Positions 21,231-33,917 of a stretch of DNA of 64,000 nucleotides are shown piece after piece. Below the pieces are notes generated by a model. The model was not told the origin of the DNA. It searched no databases and saw only the letters and a program-made list of their open reading frames with translations. How positions within the stretch are numbered: the stretch's first letter is position 1; every line of letters starts with the position of its first letter. Position numbers and translations under genes: made by a program. This stretch comes from Dromaius novaehollandiae (taxonomy: Eukaryota > Chordata > Aves > Casuariiformes > Dromaiidae): positions 310,001 through 374,000 of the forward strand of contig NW_026991372.1 in NCBI RefSeq assembly GCF_036370855.1, in the 5' to 3' direction.

Positions 21231-21737
21231 GCAGCGTGACCAGGCAGGGTTGTCCCCGGGGGCTGGGGCTGTCCCTCTTGGAAATGGGGAGGGCGGGAAG
21301 AGTAGGAGGGGTGCTGCGGGCTCCTGGGGGTCGTAGCTTTGCTCAGGATTGGGGCCGGTTAGGCAGCTGCTGGGAGGAGTGGCGGTGCTGGGAGGGCACG
21401 GTGCGGAGCTGTCCTGCTGTGCAGCGCAAGGGAAAGTCGACCAGCACCGTTGCTGTCCGAGGACCCTGGAACAGCCCGAGAGACCCTGGAACAGCCACCC
21501 CACGGACACCGTGTCACTGCCTCGCAAGGCCACCGCATGCAGGTACGTTTGACTACATCCGGCAGAAGAAATGTAAGCCGAAGGATCAGGGCAAATAGCT
21601 GCTTGTCTAGGTTTGTTACCTAGCGACGCACTGGCAAAGCTTTTTATGAACACCCGTACTCGATCGAGTGCGTATTCATTCTGTGAATATTAATTACTGC
21701 CAGACCGCGTACGTCACTGATGCTTTAAAGCAAGTCC
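21231..21737. other. Unit 1 tail with small palindromes
   Basis: About 500 bp from the LTR-like element to the unit end. It contains a donor CAG|GTACGT (21543), an inverted repeat CTAGGT-TTGTT-ACCTAG (21607-21623) and a perfect 12-bp palindrome ACTCGATCGAGT (21658-21669). The 133- and 155-codon open frames here are conserved only because the units are young. The same tail precedes units 3-6. Confidence 0.5.
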
Positions 21738-22830
21738 GTGGCGCTGGGGTAGCACGTGTAGTGGAGGCTAAATGCAATAATACCTCGTTTTGATGTTGTT
21801 CTCTTATACGAAAGCACTTGGAGCAGATTAAGACATTTCTCGTCCTATTTTGTTTATTGAGTGGGCCCTGATACTGGGGAGAAGCTGCCGTGAAGCAGAC
21901 CTAGTAGTCAGCTTCCTTAGAGAAGGCGTCTTGTCCTGTATTTGAGGGCTTCCGGTACGTTTTGACAGACAGTAGTGAGTGACGGGTTTCCTTTGGACCC
22001 CCCGGGGAGCAGAAAGTTCTGCCGGGAAGGCAAAATGTTTCTTGCGGCTGGGTTGGAAGAAGCTGGCTGCTGATGCAAGGCAGTGACAATTCTGGGGAGT
22101 CGCGGGAAGTTCTGAAAAGACGGTCGTTCCCTTTGCTAGAAGGCTATGCACTTCGGTTCCTAATAGCTGTAGTAATGAAGCCAGGTAAGCGTTCGGGAGG
22201 AGCCCAAGCCACTTTTGCCTAGCGAGTATTTTGCAAGGGGGGCAGGAAAGCGCTGCGCCCTGCTCCTTGCTGCCCTCGCGTGTCTGAAAGGCGGCACTGC
22301 AGGCGGGAGGGGGGGCGCGCATGCGCATTGCGTTCCGGCGCGCTCACGGCTGCCCTCGCGTGTCGACAAGGCAGCACTGCAGCCGCCGGCGGCCACCGCT
22401 GCGTACGGAGACCGTTGCGGGCAGCCGGCGCACACGTGCGCGCTGCCGGTCGCCGCGTTGGCCGCTACTCTGCGCTCTCTCGGGGACGGGTAAGCGCAGG
22501 GGCCGCGCTCGTGCCCCCTGCCCGGTGCTCACGGACCGGGAGCGCTTTTCCCGAGAGGGCTTTTCCTTCTCGGTGCTTCCTGGGGGCGCGGGGACGGGCA
22601 GTGCCGTCTCGGAGCTGCTCCGCGGCGCTCTCTCCCCGGGGCAGCCCCAGCGCCTGCTCGCTGATGCCCGCCGCTCTCTCGGGCGCGGGCAGAGCAGCCT
22701 CGGGGCGCTCGCTGCTCGGCCTGAGCGCCGGGGTGGCGCGGCGGGCTGCGGTTGGCGCGCGGGAGCCGGCCGGCTGCAGCGCGGCGCTGCGACCACGCGA
22801 GGGTGGGGCCATTGCGGGTCTGGGCTGCCT

Positions 22831-23150
22831 CGCGCTGCGCTCCCCCCGCCCCTCGCGCTGCGCTCCCCCCGCCCCTCGCGCTGCGCTCCCCCCGCCCCTC
22901 GCGCTGCGCTCCCCCCGCCCCTCGCGCTGCGCTCCCCCCGCCCCTCGCGCTGCGCTCCCCCCGCCTCTCGCGCTGCGCTCCCCCCGCCCCTCGCGCTGCG
23001 CTCCCCCCGCCCCTCGCGCTGCGCTCCCCCCGCCCCTCGCGCTGCGCTCCCCCCGCCCCTCGCGCTGCGCTCCCCCCGCCCCTCGCGCTGCGCTCCCCCC
23101 GCCCCTCGCGCTGCGCTCCCCCCGCCCCTCGCGCTCCCCCCGCCCCTCTC
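22831..23150 (+). repeat. GC-box minisatellite, unit 2 (14 GC boxes)
   Basis: Thirteen repeats on the 23-bp period and one on the 18-bp period, computed from GC-box positions 22848 to 23142. Confidence 0.93.
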
Positions 23151-23161
23151 GCGCGGTCCTG

Positions 23162-23229
23162 GGCCGGCGCACGCGCGGTGCGGCGGCGCGAGCCCTGGGC
23201 GGCCGGCGCACGCGCGGTGCGGCGGCGGG
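23162..23229 (+). repeat. 39-bp minisatellite, unit 2 (2 copies)
   Basis: Cores at 23168 and 23207, directly followed by the YY1 motif. Confidence 0.95.
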
Positions 23230-24682
23230 CAAGATGGCGGCGAGCAGGGCGGGTGTTTTCGCTGGACGGCGGCGGGCGAGGGCAGAGGCGGCCTGGAGTC
23301 GAGCATGTGGGGGCCGCGGTGAGGCGAGGCGAGGTGAGGCGAGCGTGCGCCTTCGGGTGGCCGCGGGTGTCGGGCTGTGTCCTGCCAGCCGGGGCCGTCG
23401 CTGCGTGGAGGCGGCGGGGCGGGGGGGGGGGGAGTCGGGCCGGGGGCCGCGCCGCGCCGCGCCGGGTCTGCGCGGCGCCGGGTCTGCCGGAGCGCGGCTC
23501 TGACTCTCCCTTTTGCGTGTGTCGCCTGTAGGGCCCCGGTTCCTCCCCAGCGCGGGCCGGGGCGTGCGCTCGCCCCTGCGGACGCAGCCTGGAGGAGTGT
23601 GTGGGGGGTGTCTGCGCGGGGGTCTGGATGTCTCTAGCAGCGGCACGGCAGCCTGATGCCTCCTCTCGTCTGGGACGCGGGGTCCTTGGGGAGTTCCCTG
23701 CTGCCTCCTCTGGCGTTCTCTGCGAGCTCATAGATCCCTCCACCTCCTCTCCTCCCCCCCCCCCCCCCGCCCCGCTCCCCTGTCTGGTGGGGTGGGAGAC
23801 CGGTGGCTGCTCCCGCCGAGCTGAGAGCCACGTAGGGCACCCCTGTGTGCTCACTACGCATCTGGGATGGCACCCCTGCCCTGAGGGCCCCGCAGAGTCC
23901 CACCCTTCCTGCAACCAGCCCCCCCAGAGCCATTAAACCACCCACAAATCCTGCCCCAACACCCCCACAGGCCCCAAAATGCCTCCGAGCCCTGCCGCAA
24001 TGTTGTCACTGACTCCAGACCTTCCCCTGCACTCTGTGCAAGGCCCCAAACATTCCTCAAACTGCTGCCAGACCCAGTGCCCGCAGCAGTGAGGCGTTCT
24101 AACAAAGATGGGGTGCGATCTGCGTCTCCGCCTCGACTCAGTCCCGCTTTAGAGAAACAGGAACTTAGAGCACTTCCTGGTGAAGAGTGTTGATGGGTGA
24201 ATGTGCGGATGACAAAGAGACTTTTCTCTCTTTTCTTCTGAGCCGCCTCTCAGAAGCCTCTGTGTGTGCACGATGTGGCTGATCTGGGATAATCGTGCTG
24301 TGCGCAGTGCTTAAGGAGAACATTGCCCTAAAATGGAGGGCTAAGGAATAGCCTAAAAAACCTAAAAGGCTCGGGAAGAGCCAAAGAGAACACCGATGGG
24401 CTCTGGGAAGCCCCAGTGATGCTAGTGAAAACAGCGTGGCTTTTAGGCACCTCCTCAGAGCAGCAGCAATGTCTCGCTCCAGCCTATGGGGCAATGGGGA
24501 CTCTTAATTACCGCCTTGAATTACCACAAGTGTTGCAAAAGCAGAAGGGACTAGGGAGCATGCAGAGCAGGTTATGGACTATATGTCAAGTTTAAACAAG
24601 CAACAAGCCCCTCTGCAAACAGAAACAGGTTTAGCCCTAAGTAATAGAGGAAGGTAGCTGTGAGTAACGTGAAGCGAAGCGG

Positions 24683-24690
24683 TGACGTCA
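24683..24690. promoter_or_regulatory. CRE palindrome, unit 2
   Basis: Perfect TGACGTCA (CREB/ATF full site). Identical copies: 14744 (unit 1), 33829 (unit 3), 41845 (unit 4), 53756 (unit 5) and 62864 (unit 6). Confidence 0.55.
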
Positions 24691-24771
24691 GTCACCCCGA
24701 AAGCCTCGGAGAAGCGGACTGAAAATCTGGTACCCTCGCGGCCTCGGCAGTCTTTTTGGTTTGTTTGGCAG

Positions 24772-27411
24772 GGTAGCCCACCGAAGGGGGACATCTCGAA
24801 GAGAAGCAGCAAGACCTGGGGATCCGGTGGTTCATTTTGGTCGTCGCCTGTGAGGCCAGCATGCAAGAGTAAGAGGAAGCTAGGAGCAGTCTCAAAAAGG
24901 TAATAGGTCTGAAAGGGAGACAGGCAAATCGAGGGCTGTCGTTCCTCCACGTAGTTAAAGACCGAGAGAGTTGTCGGTTAAGCGCGTGCATACGAGGGTT
25001 TGCGAACAGTAACAATAACACTGAAGCGGAATAAAAATAAGGTTTCGTGGAAGATGGCGTTAGGAAGGTATTAGGCGACGTGCCCGCCTGCCTAATAACC
25101 TAGCCCTAATTGCTGTGTGTAACGTTTCCAGACCGTTTACCCTGCAACGTATGGTGCAAAGTGCCGTATTAAGACCTTTCCCTTAAGGAAAAGAAGAAGA
25201 AAAAAAGAAAAACAAGGGGGAAAAAGAAAACAGGGTAAAGAGAAAAAGATCATGCATAAACCTAAGCGTTTCACTGGAAGTAAAACGCAAGTTTATCGCT
25301 TCCTTACAGAGGTGGAACCAAGGACAGCAAATGCTGACGAGGAGAAGAGACGGACGAGCGTTTGCTTGCGGTTAATACCGAAGGGACGGGATGAAACAAG
25401 GAAGCCAGAATGCAGCGGCCCCTCGATATCACCAGGAACTGCTACAGGAGGAGGCGTTCTGGCACGGGTAACTAGGGTAAGTATGGCTAATGACCGTTAG
25501 CAGTTATTTCGGCCTCCCCGAGGCAGCGCTGAGGACTGAGTAACCCGTTCCTGCCCTGTGGCTGCTGTTGCCTGTATCTGCCTTAGCTTTGCTTTGGCTG
25601 TTTCTCTTTTGTTTTGTTATCGTACACGCAGCTACGGAAAGGAATAGATGTCATACTTACTTTTTTAGATTAATTGCCACGGCTGAAGTTGAAGAGACCA
25701 AGAAACGTAAGCCGCGAAGGGGCACATCTTGAAGAGAGGGGGCTAGACCTAGCGATCCAGTTGTTCGTTTTGGTCGTCGCCTGTGAGGCCAGCATGCAAG
25801 AGTAAGAGGAAGCTAGGAGCAGTCTCAAAAAGGTAATAGGTCTGAAAGGGAGACAGGCAAATCGAGGGCTGTCGTTCCTCCACGTAGTTAAAGACCGAGA
25901 GAGTTGTCGGTTAAGCGCATGCATACGAGGGTTTGCGAACAGTAACAATAACACTGAAGCGGAATAAAAATAGGGTTTCGTGGAAGATGGCGTTAGGAAG
26001 GTATTAGGCGACGTGCCCGCCTGCCTAATAACCTAGCCCTAATTGCTGTGTGTAACGTTTCCAGACCGTTTACCCTGCAACGTATGGTGCAAAGTGCCGT
26101 ATTAAGACCTTTCCCTTAAGGAAAAGAAGAAGAAAAAAAGAAAAACAAGGGGGAAAAAGAAAACAGGGTAAAGAGAAAAAGATCATGCATAAACCTAAGC
26201 GTTTCACTGGAAGTAAAACGCGAGTTTATCGCTTCCTTACAGAGGTGGAACCAAGGACAGCAAATGCTGACGAGGAGAAGAGACGGACGAGCGTTTGCTT
26301 GCGGTTAATACCGAAGGGACGGGATGAAACAAGGAAGCCAGAATGCAGCGGCCCCTCGGTATCACCAGGAACTGCTACAGGAGGAGGCGTTCTGGCACGG
26401 GTAACTAGGGTAAGTATGGCTAATGACCGTTAGCAGTTATTTCGGCCTCCCCGAGGCAGCACTGAGGACTGAGTAACCCGTTCCTGCCCTGTGGCTGCTG
26501 TTGCCTGTATCTGCCTTAGCTTTGCTTTGGCTGTTTCTCTTTTGTTTTGTTATCGTACACGCAGCTACGGAAAGGAATAGATGTCATACTTACTTTTTTA
26601 GATTAATTGCCACGGCTGAAATTGAAGAGACCAATAAACGTAAGCCGCGAAGGGGCACATCTTGAAGAGAGGGGGCTAGACCTAGCGATGCAGTTGTTCG
26701 TTTTGGTCGTCGCCTGTGAGGCCAGCATGCAAGAGTAAGAGGAAGCTAGGAGCAGTCTCAAAAAGGTAATAGGTCTGAAAGGGAGACAGGCAAATCGAGG
26801 GCTGTCGTTCCTCCACGTAGTTAAAGACCGAGAGAGTTGTCGGTTAAGCGCGTGCATACGAGGGTTTGCGAACAGTAACAATAACACTGAAGCGGAATAA
26901 AAATAAGGTTTCGTGGAAGATGGCGTTAGGAAGGTATTAGGCGACGTGCCCGCCTGCCTAATAACCTAGCCCTAATTGCTGTGTGTAACGTTTCCAGACC
27001 GTTTACCCTGCAACGTATGGTGCAAAGTGCCGTATTAAGACCTTTCCCTTAAGGAAAAGAAGAAGAAAAAAAGAAAAACAAGGGGGAAAAAGAAAACAGG
27101 GTAAAGAGAAAAAGATCATGCATAAGCCTAAGCGTTTCACTGGAAGTAAAACGCGAGTTTATCGCTTCCTTACAGAGATGGAACCAAGGACAGCAAATGC
27201 TGACGAGGAGAAGAGACGGACGAGCGTTTGCTTGCGGTTAATACCGAAGGGACGGGATGAAACAAGGAAGCCAGAATGCAGCGGCCCCTCGGTATCACCA
27301 GGAACTGCTACAGGAGGAGGCGTTCTGGCACGGGTAACTAGGGTAAGTATGGCTAATGACCGTTAGCAGTTATTTCGGCCTCCCCGAGGCAGCGCTGAGG
27401 ACTAAGTAACC
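24772..27411 (+). repeat. Nested 933-bp repeat array, unit 2 (about 2.8 copies)
   Basis: Same boundaries and internal layout as unit 1; exactly 933 bp shorter. Confidence 0.95.
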
Positions 27412-28645
27412 TGAGGGGCTCTGGCCTGGGTTGGGGCAGAAGTGCAGGCAGGCGGGATCAGGCATTTTGCTCTCAGCTCTCCGAGCTGAATCCTAGCCCT
27501 GAAGGAAAAAGCACTGGGGGGAGGCTACTCGGACACCTGCCATGTCGAGGGCAGGGGCAGGAGCTGACCCTTCCCCGACGGACGTACGTACGGACAGACG
27601 CTGGTGCGGCGGTGACTCTTTGGATATCGTAGGTAAGGGGAGGCACGCTGGTGCCGAGCTCCAGGGCGGTTTGCCTGAACACGATGCCTGAGGCAGGAGG
27701 TTATGCATTGTGTCCGGGGCTGGGAGCTGGTCCCCGAGTCCCATGTACTTGGGAGTGCCTGCACTTGCCAGGGAGCCCGGTGCTGTTCCCAGAGCTGCGG
27801 GGAATTTCCCTTGCGTTGCCTGGACCCTCGGGGCTCTTGGGGGTGTTTCCCCTCATCGCGAGGGCTGCCAGAGCCCCTCCAGGGCTGCGTGAGGTCCCCG
27901 AACCGCTCCCGGATTTGCTTTTGGCACTCCGCAGTGTCGCTCGTGTGCCTGGGGCAGCCTGCAGGCGCCATCCTGTCAGCCGCGTTGAGCCCTGCGGCGT
28001 GCCTGGTGACCCCTCTGGTGTGCGCCAAGGCCCTTCCTCTGTATTTTGGTCTGCCCCAGAGCCCTGCACTTGCCCTCTGATGCCCTCAGGACCCCTCAGT
28101 TCACATTCTGGGTTGCCCCCGAGCCCTCTGCGTGCCTTTCGGTGCGCCCCGTGGCCCCGTGTGTGTTTTGCGGCACGCCGCAGAGGTCTCTGTTTAGCTT
28201 TTTCTCCTGTCCTGGAGTTTTCTGGGTGCTTCTGGGTGTGCCCCAGGGCCCTCCTTTTGGTGCCCCCCGAGTCACTCTGTTTGCTCTATCGTTGTTCTTT
28301 TTTTTTTTTTTTTTTTCTTGACTTGTGTTGCACCCAGAGCTCTCGATTTGTTCTTTTGTGCTCCGCATACTCCCCTTTCCGCACTCTACACCCCAGGCAG
28401 GGCTCTCCCTTCAGCTCTCAGCAAGCTGCTGTCAGGAGAGTGGGGGTGCCTCTGCTGCCCTGGCAGCCCCAGCTGTCCCTGAAGGGGCTGATGGCCAGGC
28501 CCCCTGCCCAGTTCCTGCAGGCCCACAGCTGCGGGCCCTGGGGCTGGGATGAATGCCAGGGGGAGCTGGGTGGCAGGACAGGCCCCAGGTGGGGCTGATG
28601 GCAAGGGCAGGCCCACATTTGGGGGCTGGGGCTGCAGTTGGGGGG

Positions 28646-29547
28646 AGCTGGCGCTGGGGCAGGAGCTGGGCAGCGGAGCTGCCACGGAGCACGGCCCTTC
28701 GGGACCAGCCCGGCGGCCGCCCCGCGGAGGAGGTGAGCGGGGCCGGGGGAGGCGCACTGCAGGCTGCGGGTCCCGCATGTGCCGGGGGTCCCGGCGGCTG
28801 GGAGCGTCCCGGGGCCACGGAGGCGGGGGGAGGAAGGGGGTGCGCCGGGGCTGTGGTGCGGTTTACTGCGCGGTCGGAGGAGCGCGGGGGGGGGGGGGGG
28901 TCTCCTGTGTCAGCTCGGGAGCGTGTCGGGGAGCGGGGGGAGGAGGGTCGTGGAGGGGCGGGGGCAGTGTCGGAGCTGAGGCGGGGCCGGTCGCGGGGGT
29001 GTCGGGGGAGCCCCGGGCCGGTGGTGGGGCCGGCGGGGCCGCGCTCGGGGCTCTGCGGCCGTTTCCGGGGGGACAGGGGGGAAGGGGAAGGGGGGCGGGA
29101 CGGAAAGGAACGGAATGTGCCGAGGGTCAAAGGTGCCCCAGCGCTGCGGGTGGGGGGCGGGAGTTGGGGTGCGGGACTGCGGGGAGCCGTAGCTTTCGGC
29201 GCGGCATGCCGGGAGCAGTAGTCTTCCGGCACTGGGCTTCCGGTGGGGCATGTTCTGAGCGCGGCATGCTGGGAGCGGTAGTCTTCCGGCACTGGGCTTC
29301 CGGGCGGCCATGTTGCTTGGCATGGCATGCCGGGAGCAGTAGTCTTCCGGCACTGGGCTTCCGGGCCGCCCTTCTCGCGTGCACGGTATGCTGGGAGGTG
29401 TAGTCTTCTCAGGCGGGGCTACCGGGTGACCATGCTGCGCCTCTCGAGGTGGCCCCGCGGGGGGGGCGGCGGCGGCAGGTCCCTGCCAGCGGGGTTCCCA
29501 GCAGGCGGCCGCGTGGCAGGCCAGGAGCTGTAGTGCCCGCTGGGTCT
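28646..29547. promoter_or_regulatory. Unit 2 CpG island 2
   Basis: Same content as unit 1. The ZNF143-type cluster is at 29204-29405 and the poly-G tract near 28,886 is one base longer. Confidence 0.6.
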
Positions 29548-29834
29548 GTTCCTTACTGGACATGTGTTACTCACGCCTGAGTCCCCACAGGTCACGGGGG
29601 ACAGTGGAATGCCCCTGTTTTTCCCCGGTACAGGGCAGGAAGTGTTTTCCATCTCCGATGGTGTTGCAAGACAACCTTGGAAGCTCAGAAAGAGTGTTCC
29701 TGCTGTTTAAACTAGGCAGATGAGGAGGAACCCCCCCCCCCCCATTTCCTGGGAGGAAATAATTCTTTAATCAAGGCCATGCTAGAAGTGCTAAAGCCTT
29801 AAAGAAACAGTAAATCAAAATGTTTTGTTTTCTA

Positions 29835-30238
29835 TGTAGACGTTGCCAATTTAGCAAAGGAATTCGAGGTATCCCCGAACTGAACTGTCCTCATTATAAT
29901 ACAAGAAAATCACGCCCATAGGTCAGAAAGACCTGTGCCCGGGTGAAGACCCCTCCCCTGAGCATGCGTAGTTTTAAAATGGTGTGTAAGCAATATTAGA
30001 ATTGTATGTAAATCACTAACCAACCGGTGTAAGAGGGAAAGTTGCAAACCTTGCAACTTGTATAAATGCTACTTGGAAAGCCGGGGGGGTGGGGGGGGGG
30101 GGGAAGTTGCGCTTGATTTGTGGGGAAAACACCGAGCAGCCAGGCTTGCACAACTCTGAAATAAATAAGCAAATGTCTCTCCTGAGCGTGTCATTATTGG
30201 CTTAGTGCACAGCGGGCAACGAATCCGCTTTTCGGACA
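29835..30238 (+). mobile_element. LTR-like element, unit 2
   Basis: Colinear copy of the unit 1 element at the same unit position, so it was copied with the unit rather than inserted independently. Confidence 0.5.
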
Positions 30239-31838
30239 GCAGCGTGACCAGGCAGGGTTGTCCCCGGGGGCTGGGGCTGTCCCTCTTGGAAATGGGGAGG
30301 GCGGGAAGAGTAGGAGGGGTGCTGCGGGCTCCTGGGGGTCGTAGCTTTGCTCAGGATTGGGGCCGGTTAGGCAGCTGCTGGGAGGAGTGGCGGTGCTGGG
30401 AGGGCACGGTGCGGAGCTGTCCTGCTGTGCAGCGCAAGGGAAAGTCGACCAGCACCGTTGCTGTCCGAGGACCCTGGAACAGCCCGAGAGACCCTGGAAC
30501 AGCCACCCCACGGACACCGTGTCACTGCCTCGCAAGGCCACCGCATGCAGGTACGTTTGACTACATCCGGCAGAAGAAATGTAAGCCGAAGGATCAGGGC
30601 AAATAGCTGCTTGTCTAGGTTTGTTACCTAGCGATGCACTGGCAAAGCTTTTTATGAACACCCGTACTCGATCGAGTGCGTATTCATTCTGTGAATATTA
30701 ATTACTGCCAGACCGCGTACGTCACTGATGCTTTAAAGCAAGTCCGTGGCGCTGGGGTAGCACGTGTAGTGGAGGCTAAATGCAATAATACCTCGTTTTG
30801 ATGTTGTTCTCTTATACGAAAGCACTTGGAGCAGATTAAGACATTTCTCGTCCTATTTTGTTTATTGAGTGGGCCCTGATACTGGGGAGAAGCTGCCGTG
30901 AAGCAGACCTAGTAGTCAGCTTCCTTAGAGAAGGCGTCTTGTCCTGTATTTGAGGGCTTCCGGTACGTTTTGACAGACAGTAGTGAGTGACGGGTTTCCT
31001 TTGGACCCCCCGGGGAGCAGAAAGTTCTGCCGGGAAGGCAAAATGTTTCTTGCGGCTGGGTTGGAAGAAGCTGGCTGCTGATGCAAGGCAGTGACAATTC
31101 TGGGGAGTCGCGGGAAGTTCTGAAAAGACGGTCGTTCCCTTTGCTAGAAGGCTATGCACTTCGGTTCCTAATAGCTGTAGTAATGAAGCCAGGTAAGCGT
31201 TCGGGAGGAGCCCAAGCCACTTTTGCCTAGCGAGTATTGTGCAAGGGGGGCAGGAAAGCGCTGCGCCCTGCTCCTTGCTGCCCTCGCGTGTCTGAAAGGC
31301 GGCACTGCAGGCGGGAGGGGGGGCGCGCATGCGCATTGCGTTCCGGCGCGCTCACGGCTGCCCTCGCGTGTCGACAAGGCAGCACTGCAGCCGCCGGCGG
31401 CCACCGCTGCGTACGGAGACCGTTGCGGGCAGCCGGCGCACACGTGCGCGCTGCCGGTCGCCGCGTTGGCCGCTACTCTGCGCTCTCTCGGGGACGGGTA
31501 AGCGCAGGGGCCGCGCTCGTGCCCCCTGCCCGGTGCTCACGGACCGGGAGCGCTTTTCCCGAGAGGGCTTTTCCTTCTCGGTGCTTCCTGGGGGCGCGGG
31601 GACGGGCAGTGCCGTCTCGGAGCTGCTCCGCGGCGCTCTCTCCCCGGGGCAGCCCCAGCGCCTGCTCGCTGATGCCCGCCGCTCTCTCGGGCGCGGGCAG
31701 AGCAGCCTCGGGGCGCTCGCTGCTCGGCCTGAGCGCCGGGGTGGCGCGGCGGGCTGCGGTTGGCGCGCGGGAGCCGGCCGGCTGCAGCGCGGCGCTGCGA
31801 CCACGCGAGGGTGGGGCCATTGCGGGTCTGGGCTGCCT

Positions 31839-32100
31839 CGCGCTGCGCTCCCCCCGCCCCTCGCGCTGCGCTCCCCCCGCCCCTCGCGCTGCGCTCCCCC
31901 CGCCCCTCGCGCTGCGCTCCCCCCGCCCCTCGCGCTGCGCTCCCCCCGCCCCTCGCGCTGCGCTCCCCCCGCCCCTCGCGCTGCGCTCCCCCGCCCCTCG
32001 CGCTGCGCTCCCCCCGCCCCTCGCGCTCCCCCCGCCCCTCGCGCTGCGCTCCCCCCGCCCCTCGCGCTCCCCCCGCCCCTCGCGGTCCCCCCGCCCCTCT
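31839..32100 (+). repeat. GC-box minisatellite, unit 3 (12 GC boxes)
   Basis: A mixture of 23-bp and 18-bp repeats, with one single-C deletion (near 31,985) and one CGCGGTCCC variant near the right end. It looks intermediate between the unit 1/2/4 and unit 5/6 forms. Confidence 0.92.
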
Positions 32101-32112
32101 CGCGCGGTCCTG

Positions 32113-32375
32113 GGCCGGCGCACGCGCGGTGCGGCGGCGCGAGCCCTGGGCGGCCGGCGCACGCGCGGTGCGGCGGCGCGAGCCCTGGGCGGCCGGCGCA
32201 CGCGCGGTGCGGCGGCGCGAGCCCTGGGCGGCCGGCGCACGCGCGGTGCGGCGGCGCGAGCCCTGGGCGGCCGGCGCACGCGCGGTGCGGCGGCGCGAGC
32301 CCTGGGCGGCCGGCGCACGCGCGGTGCGGCGGCGCGAGCCCTGGGCGGCCGGCGCACGCGCGGTGCGGCGGCGGG
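32113..32375 (+). repeat. 39-bp minisatellite, unit 3 (7 copies)
   Basis: Cores from 32119 to 32353 at exactly 39 bp; the copies are essentially identical. Confidence 0.95.
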
Positions 32376-33917
32376 CAAGATGGCGGCGAGCAGGGCGGGT
32401 GTTTTCGCTGGACGGCGGCGGGCGAGGGCAGAGGCGGGCTGGAGTCGAGCATGTGGGGGCCGCGGTGAGGCGAGGCGAGGTGAGGCGAGCGTGCGCCTTC
32501 GGGTGGCCGCGGGTGTCGGGCTGTGTCCTGCCAGCCGGGGCCGTCGCTGCGTGGAGGCGGCGGGGCGGGGGGGGGGGGAGTCGGGCCGGGGGCCGCGCCG
32601 CGCCGCGCCGGGTCTGCGCGGCGCCGGGTCTGCCGGAGCGCGGCTCTGACTCTCCCTTTTGCGTGTGTCGCCTGTAGGGCCCCGGTTCCTCCCCAGCGCG
32701 GGCCGGGGCGTGCGCTCGCCCCTGCGGACGCAGCCTGGAGGAGTGTGTGGGGGGTGTCTGCGCGGGGGTCTGGATGTCTCTAGCAGCGGCACGGCAGCCT
32801 GATGCCTCCTCTCGTCTGGGACGCGGGGTCCTTGGGGAGTTCCCTGCTGCCTCCTCTGGCGTTCTCTGCGAGCTCATAGATCCCTCCACCTCCTCTCCTC
32901 CCCCCCCCCCCCCCGCCCCGCTCCCCTGTCTGGTGGGGTGGGAGACCGGTGGCTGCTCCCGCCGAGCTGAGAGCCACGTAGGGCACCCCTGTGTGCTCAC
33001 TACGCATCTGGGATGGCACCCCTGCCCTGAGGGCCCCGCAGAGTCCCACCCTTCCTGCAACCAGCCCCCCCAGAGCCATTAAACCACCCACAAATCCTGC
33101 CCCAACACCCCCACAGGCCCCAAAATGCCTCCGAGCCCTGCCGCAATGTTGTCACTGACTCCAGACCTTCCCCTGCACTCTGTGCAAGGCCCCAAACATT
33201 CCTCAAACTGCTGCCAGACCCAGTGCCCGCAGCAGTGAGGCGTTCTAACAAAGATGGGGTGCGATCTGCGTCTCCGCCTCGACTCAGTCCCGCTTTAGAG
33301 AAACAGGAACTTAGAGCACTTCCTGGTGAAGAGTGTTGATGGGTGAATGTGCGGATGACAAAGAGACTTTTCTCTCTTTTCTTCTGAGCCGCCTCTCAGA
33401 AGCCTCTGTGTGTGCACGATGTGGCTGATCTGGGATAATCGTGCTGTGCGCAGTGCTTAAGGAGAACATTGCCCTAAAATGGAGGGCTAAGGAATAGCCT
33501 AAAAAACCTAAAAGGCTCGGGAAGAGCCAAAGAGAACACCGATGGGCTCTGGGAAGCCCCAGTGATGCTAGTGAAAACAGCGTGGCTTTTAGGCACCTCC
33601 TCAGAGCAGCAGCAATGTCTCGCTCCAGCCTATGGGGCAATGGGGACTCTTAATTACCGCCTTGAATTACCACAAGTGTTGCAAAAGCAGAAGGGACTAG
33701 GGAGCATGCAGAGCAGGTTATGGACTATATGTCAAGTTTAAACAAGCAACAAGCCCCTCTGCAAACAGAAACAGGTTTAGCCCTAAGTAATAGAGGAAGG
33801 TAGCTGTGAGTAACGTGAAGCGAAGCGGTGACGTCAGTCACCCCGAAAGCCTCGGAGAAGCGGACTGAAAATCTGGTACCCTCGCGGCCTCGGCAGTCTT
33901 TTTGGTTTGTTTGGCAG

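Larger units (their letters stand above)
12345..21542 (+). ncRNA. Candidate spliced long non-coding RNA gene of unit 1 (same structure in every unit)
   Basis: All splice signals below are read on the + strand. Donors: 12345 (CCAG|GTAAGC), 12650, 13380, 14721 (GTGAGT), 14961 (AAAG|GTAATA), 15538 (GTAAGTAT), 18627 (GTAAGG), 19727 (GTGAGC) and 21543 (CAG|GTACGT). Acceptors: 13592, 14832 (a U-rich tract ending TTTGGCAG), 15370 (CTTCCTTACAG), 15729 (CTTTTTTAG), 18470 (TTGCTCTCAG) and 20583 (CCCCACAG). This gives plausible exons 13593-14720, 14833-14960, repeated A/B exons in the 933-bp array, 18471-18626 and 20584-21542. No frame is conserved across them. Transcription and actual splicing are inferred, not seen, and a transcript may run through several units. 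Confidence 0.4.
11897..21737 (+). repeat. Macrosatellite unit 1 (9,841 bp, four nested 933-bp repeats)
   Basis: The unit boundary is set by the sequence GTGGCGCTGGGGTAGCACGT, which recurs at 21738, 30746, 38953, 50716 and 59840. Unit 1 is the first copy, and its left edge abuts unique DNA. The order inside is lead-in, CpG island 1, 1.2-kb segment, 933-bp array, poly-T segment, CpG island 2, LTR-like element and tail. Excluding the 933-bp repeats the unit is about 6.1 kb, similar to all other units. Confidence 0.97.
22260..23540 (+). promoter_or_regulatory. Unit 2 CpG island 1
   Basis: Same layout as unit 1. The NRF1 palindrome is at 22316-22327 and the YY1 motif CAAGATGGCGGC at 23230-23241. 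It has the longest GC-box block of the window and the fewest 39-bp repeats. Confidence 0.65.
21738..30745 (+). repeat. Macrosatellite unit 2 (9,008 bp, three nested 933-bp repeats)
   Basis: Near-identical to unit 1 from end to end. It differs mainly in a longer GC-box minisatellite (14 copies), a shorter 39-bp minisatellite (2 copies) and one fewer 933-bp repeat. Confidence 0.97.
31270..32680 (+). promoter_or_regulatory. Unit 3 CpG island 1
   Basis: The NRF1 palindrome is at 31324-31335 and the YY1 motif at 32376-32387. Seven 39-bp repeats lie immediately before the YY1 motif. Confidence 0.65.

Noticed and set aside
21186-21653. 155-codon minus and 133-codon plus frames in the unit tail
   Set aside because: They overlap each other on opposite strands, are interrupted by a consensus donor, and have no recognisable domain.
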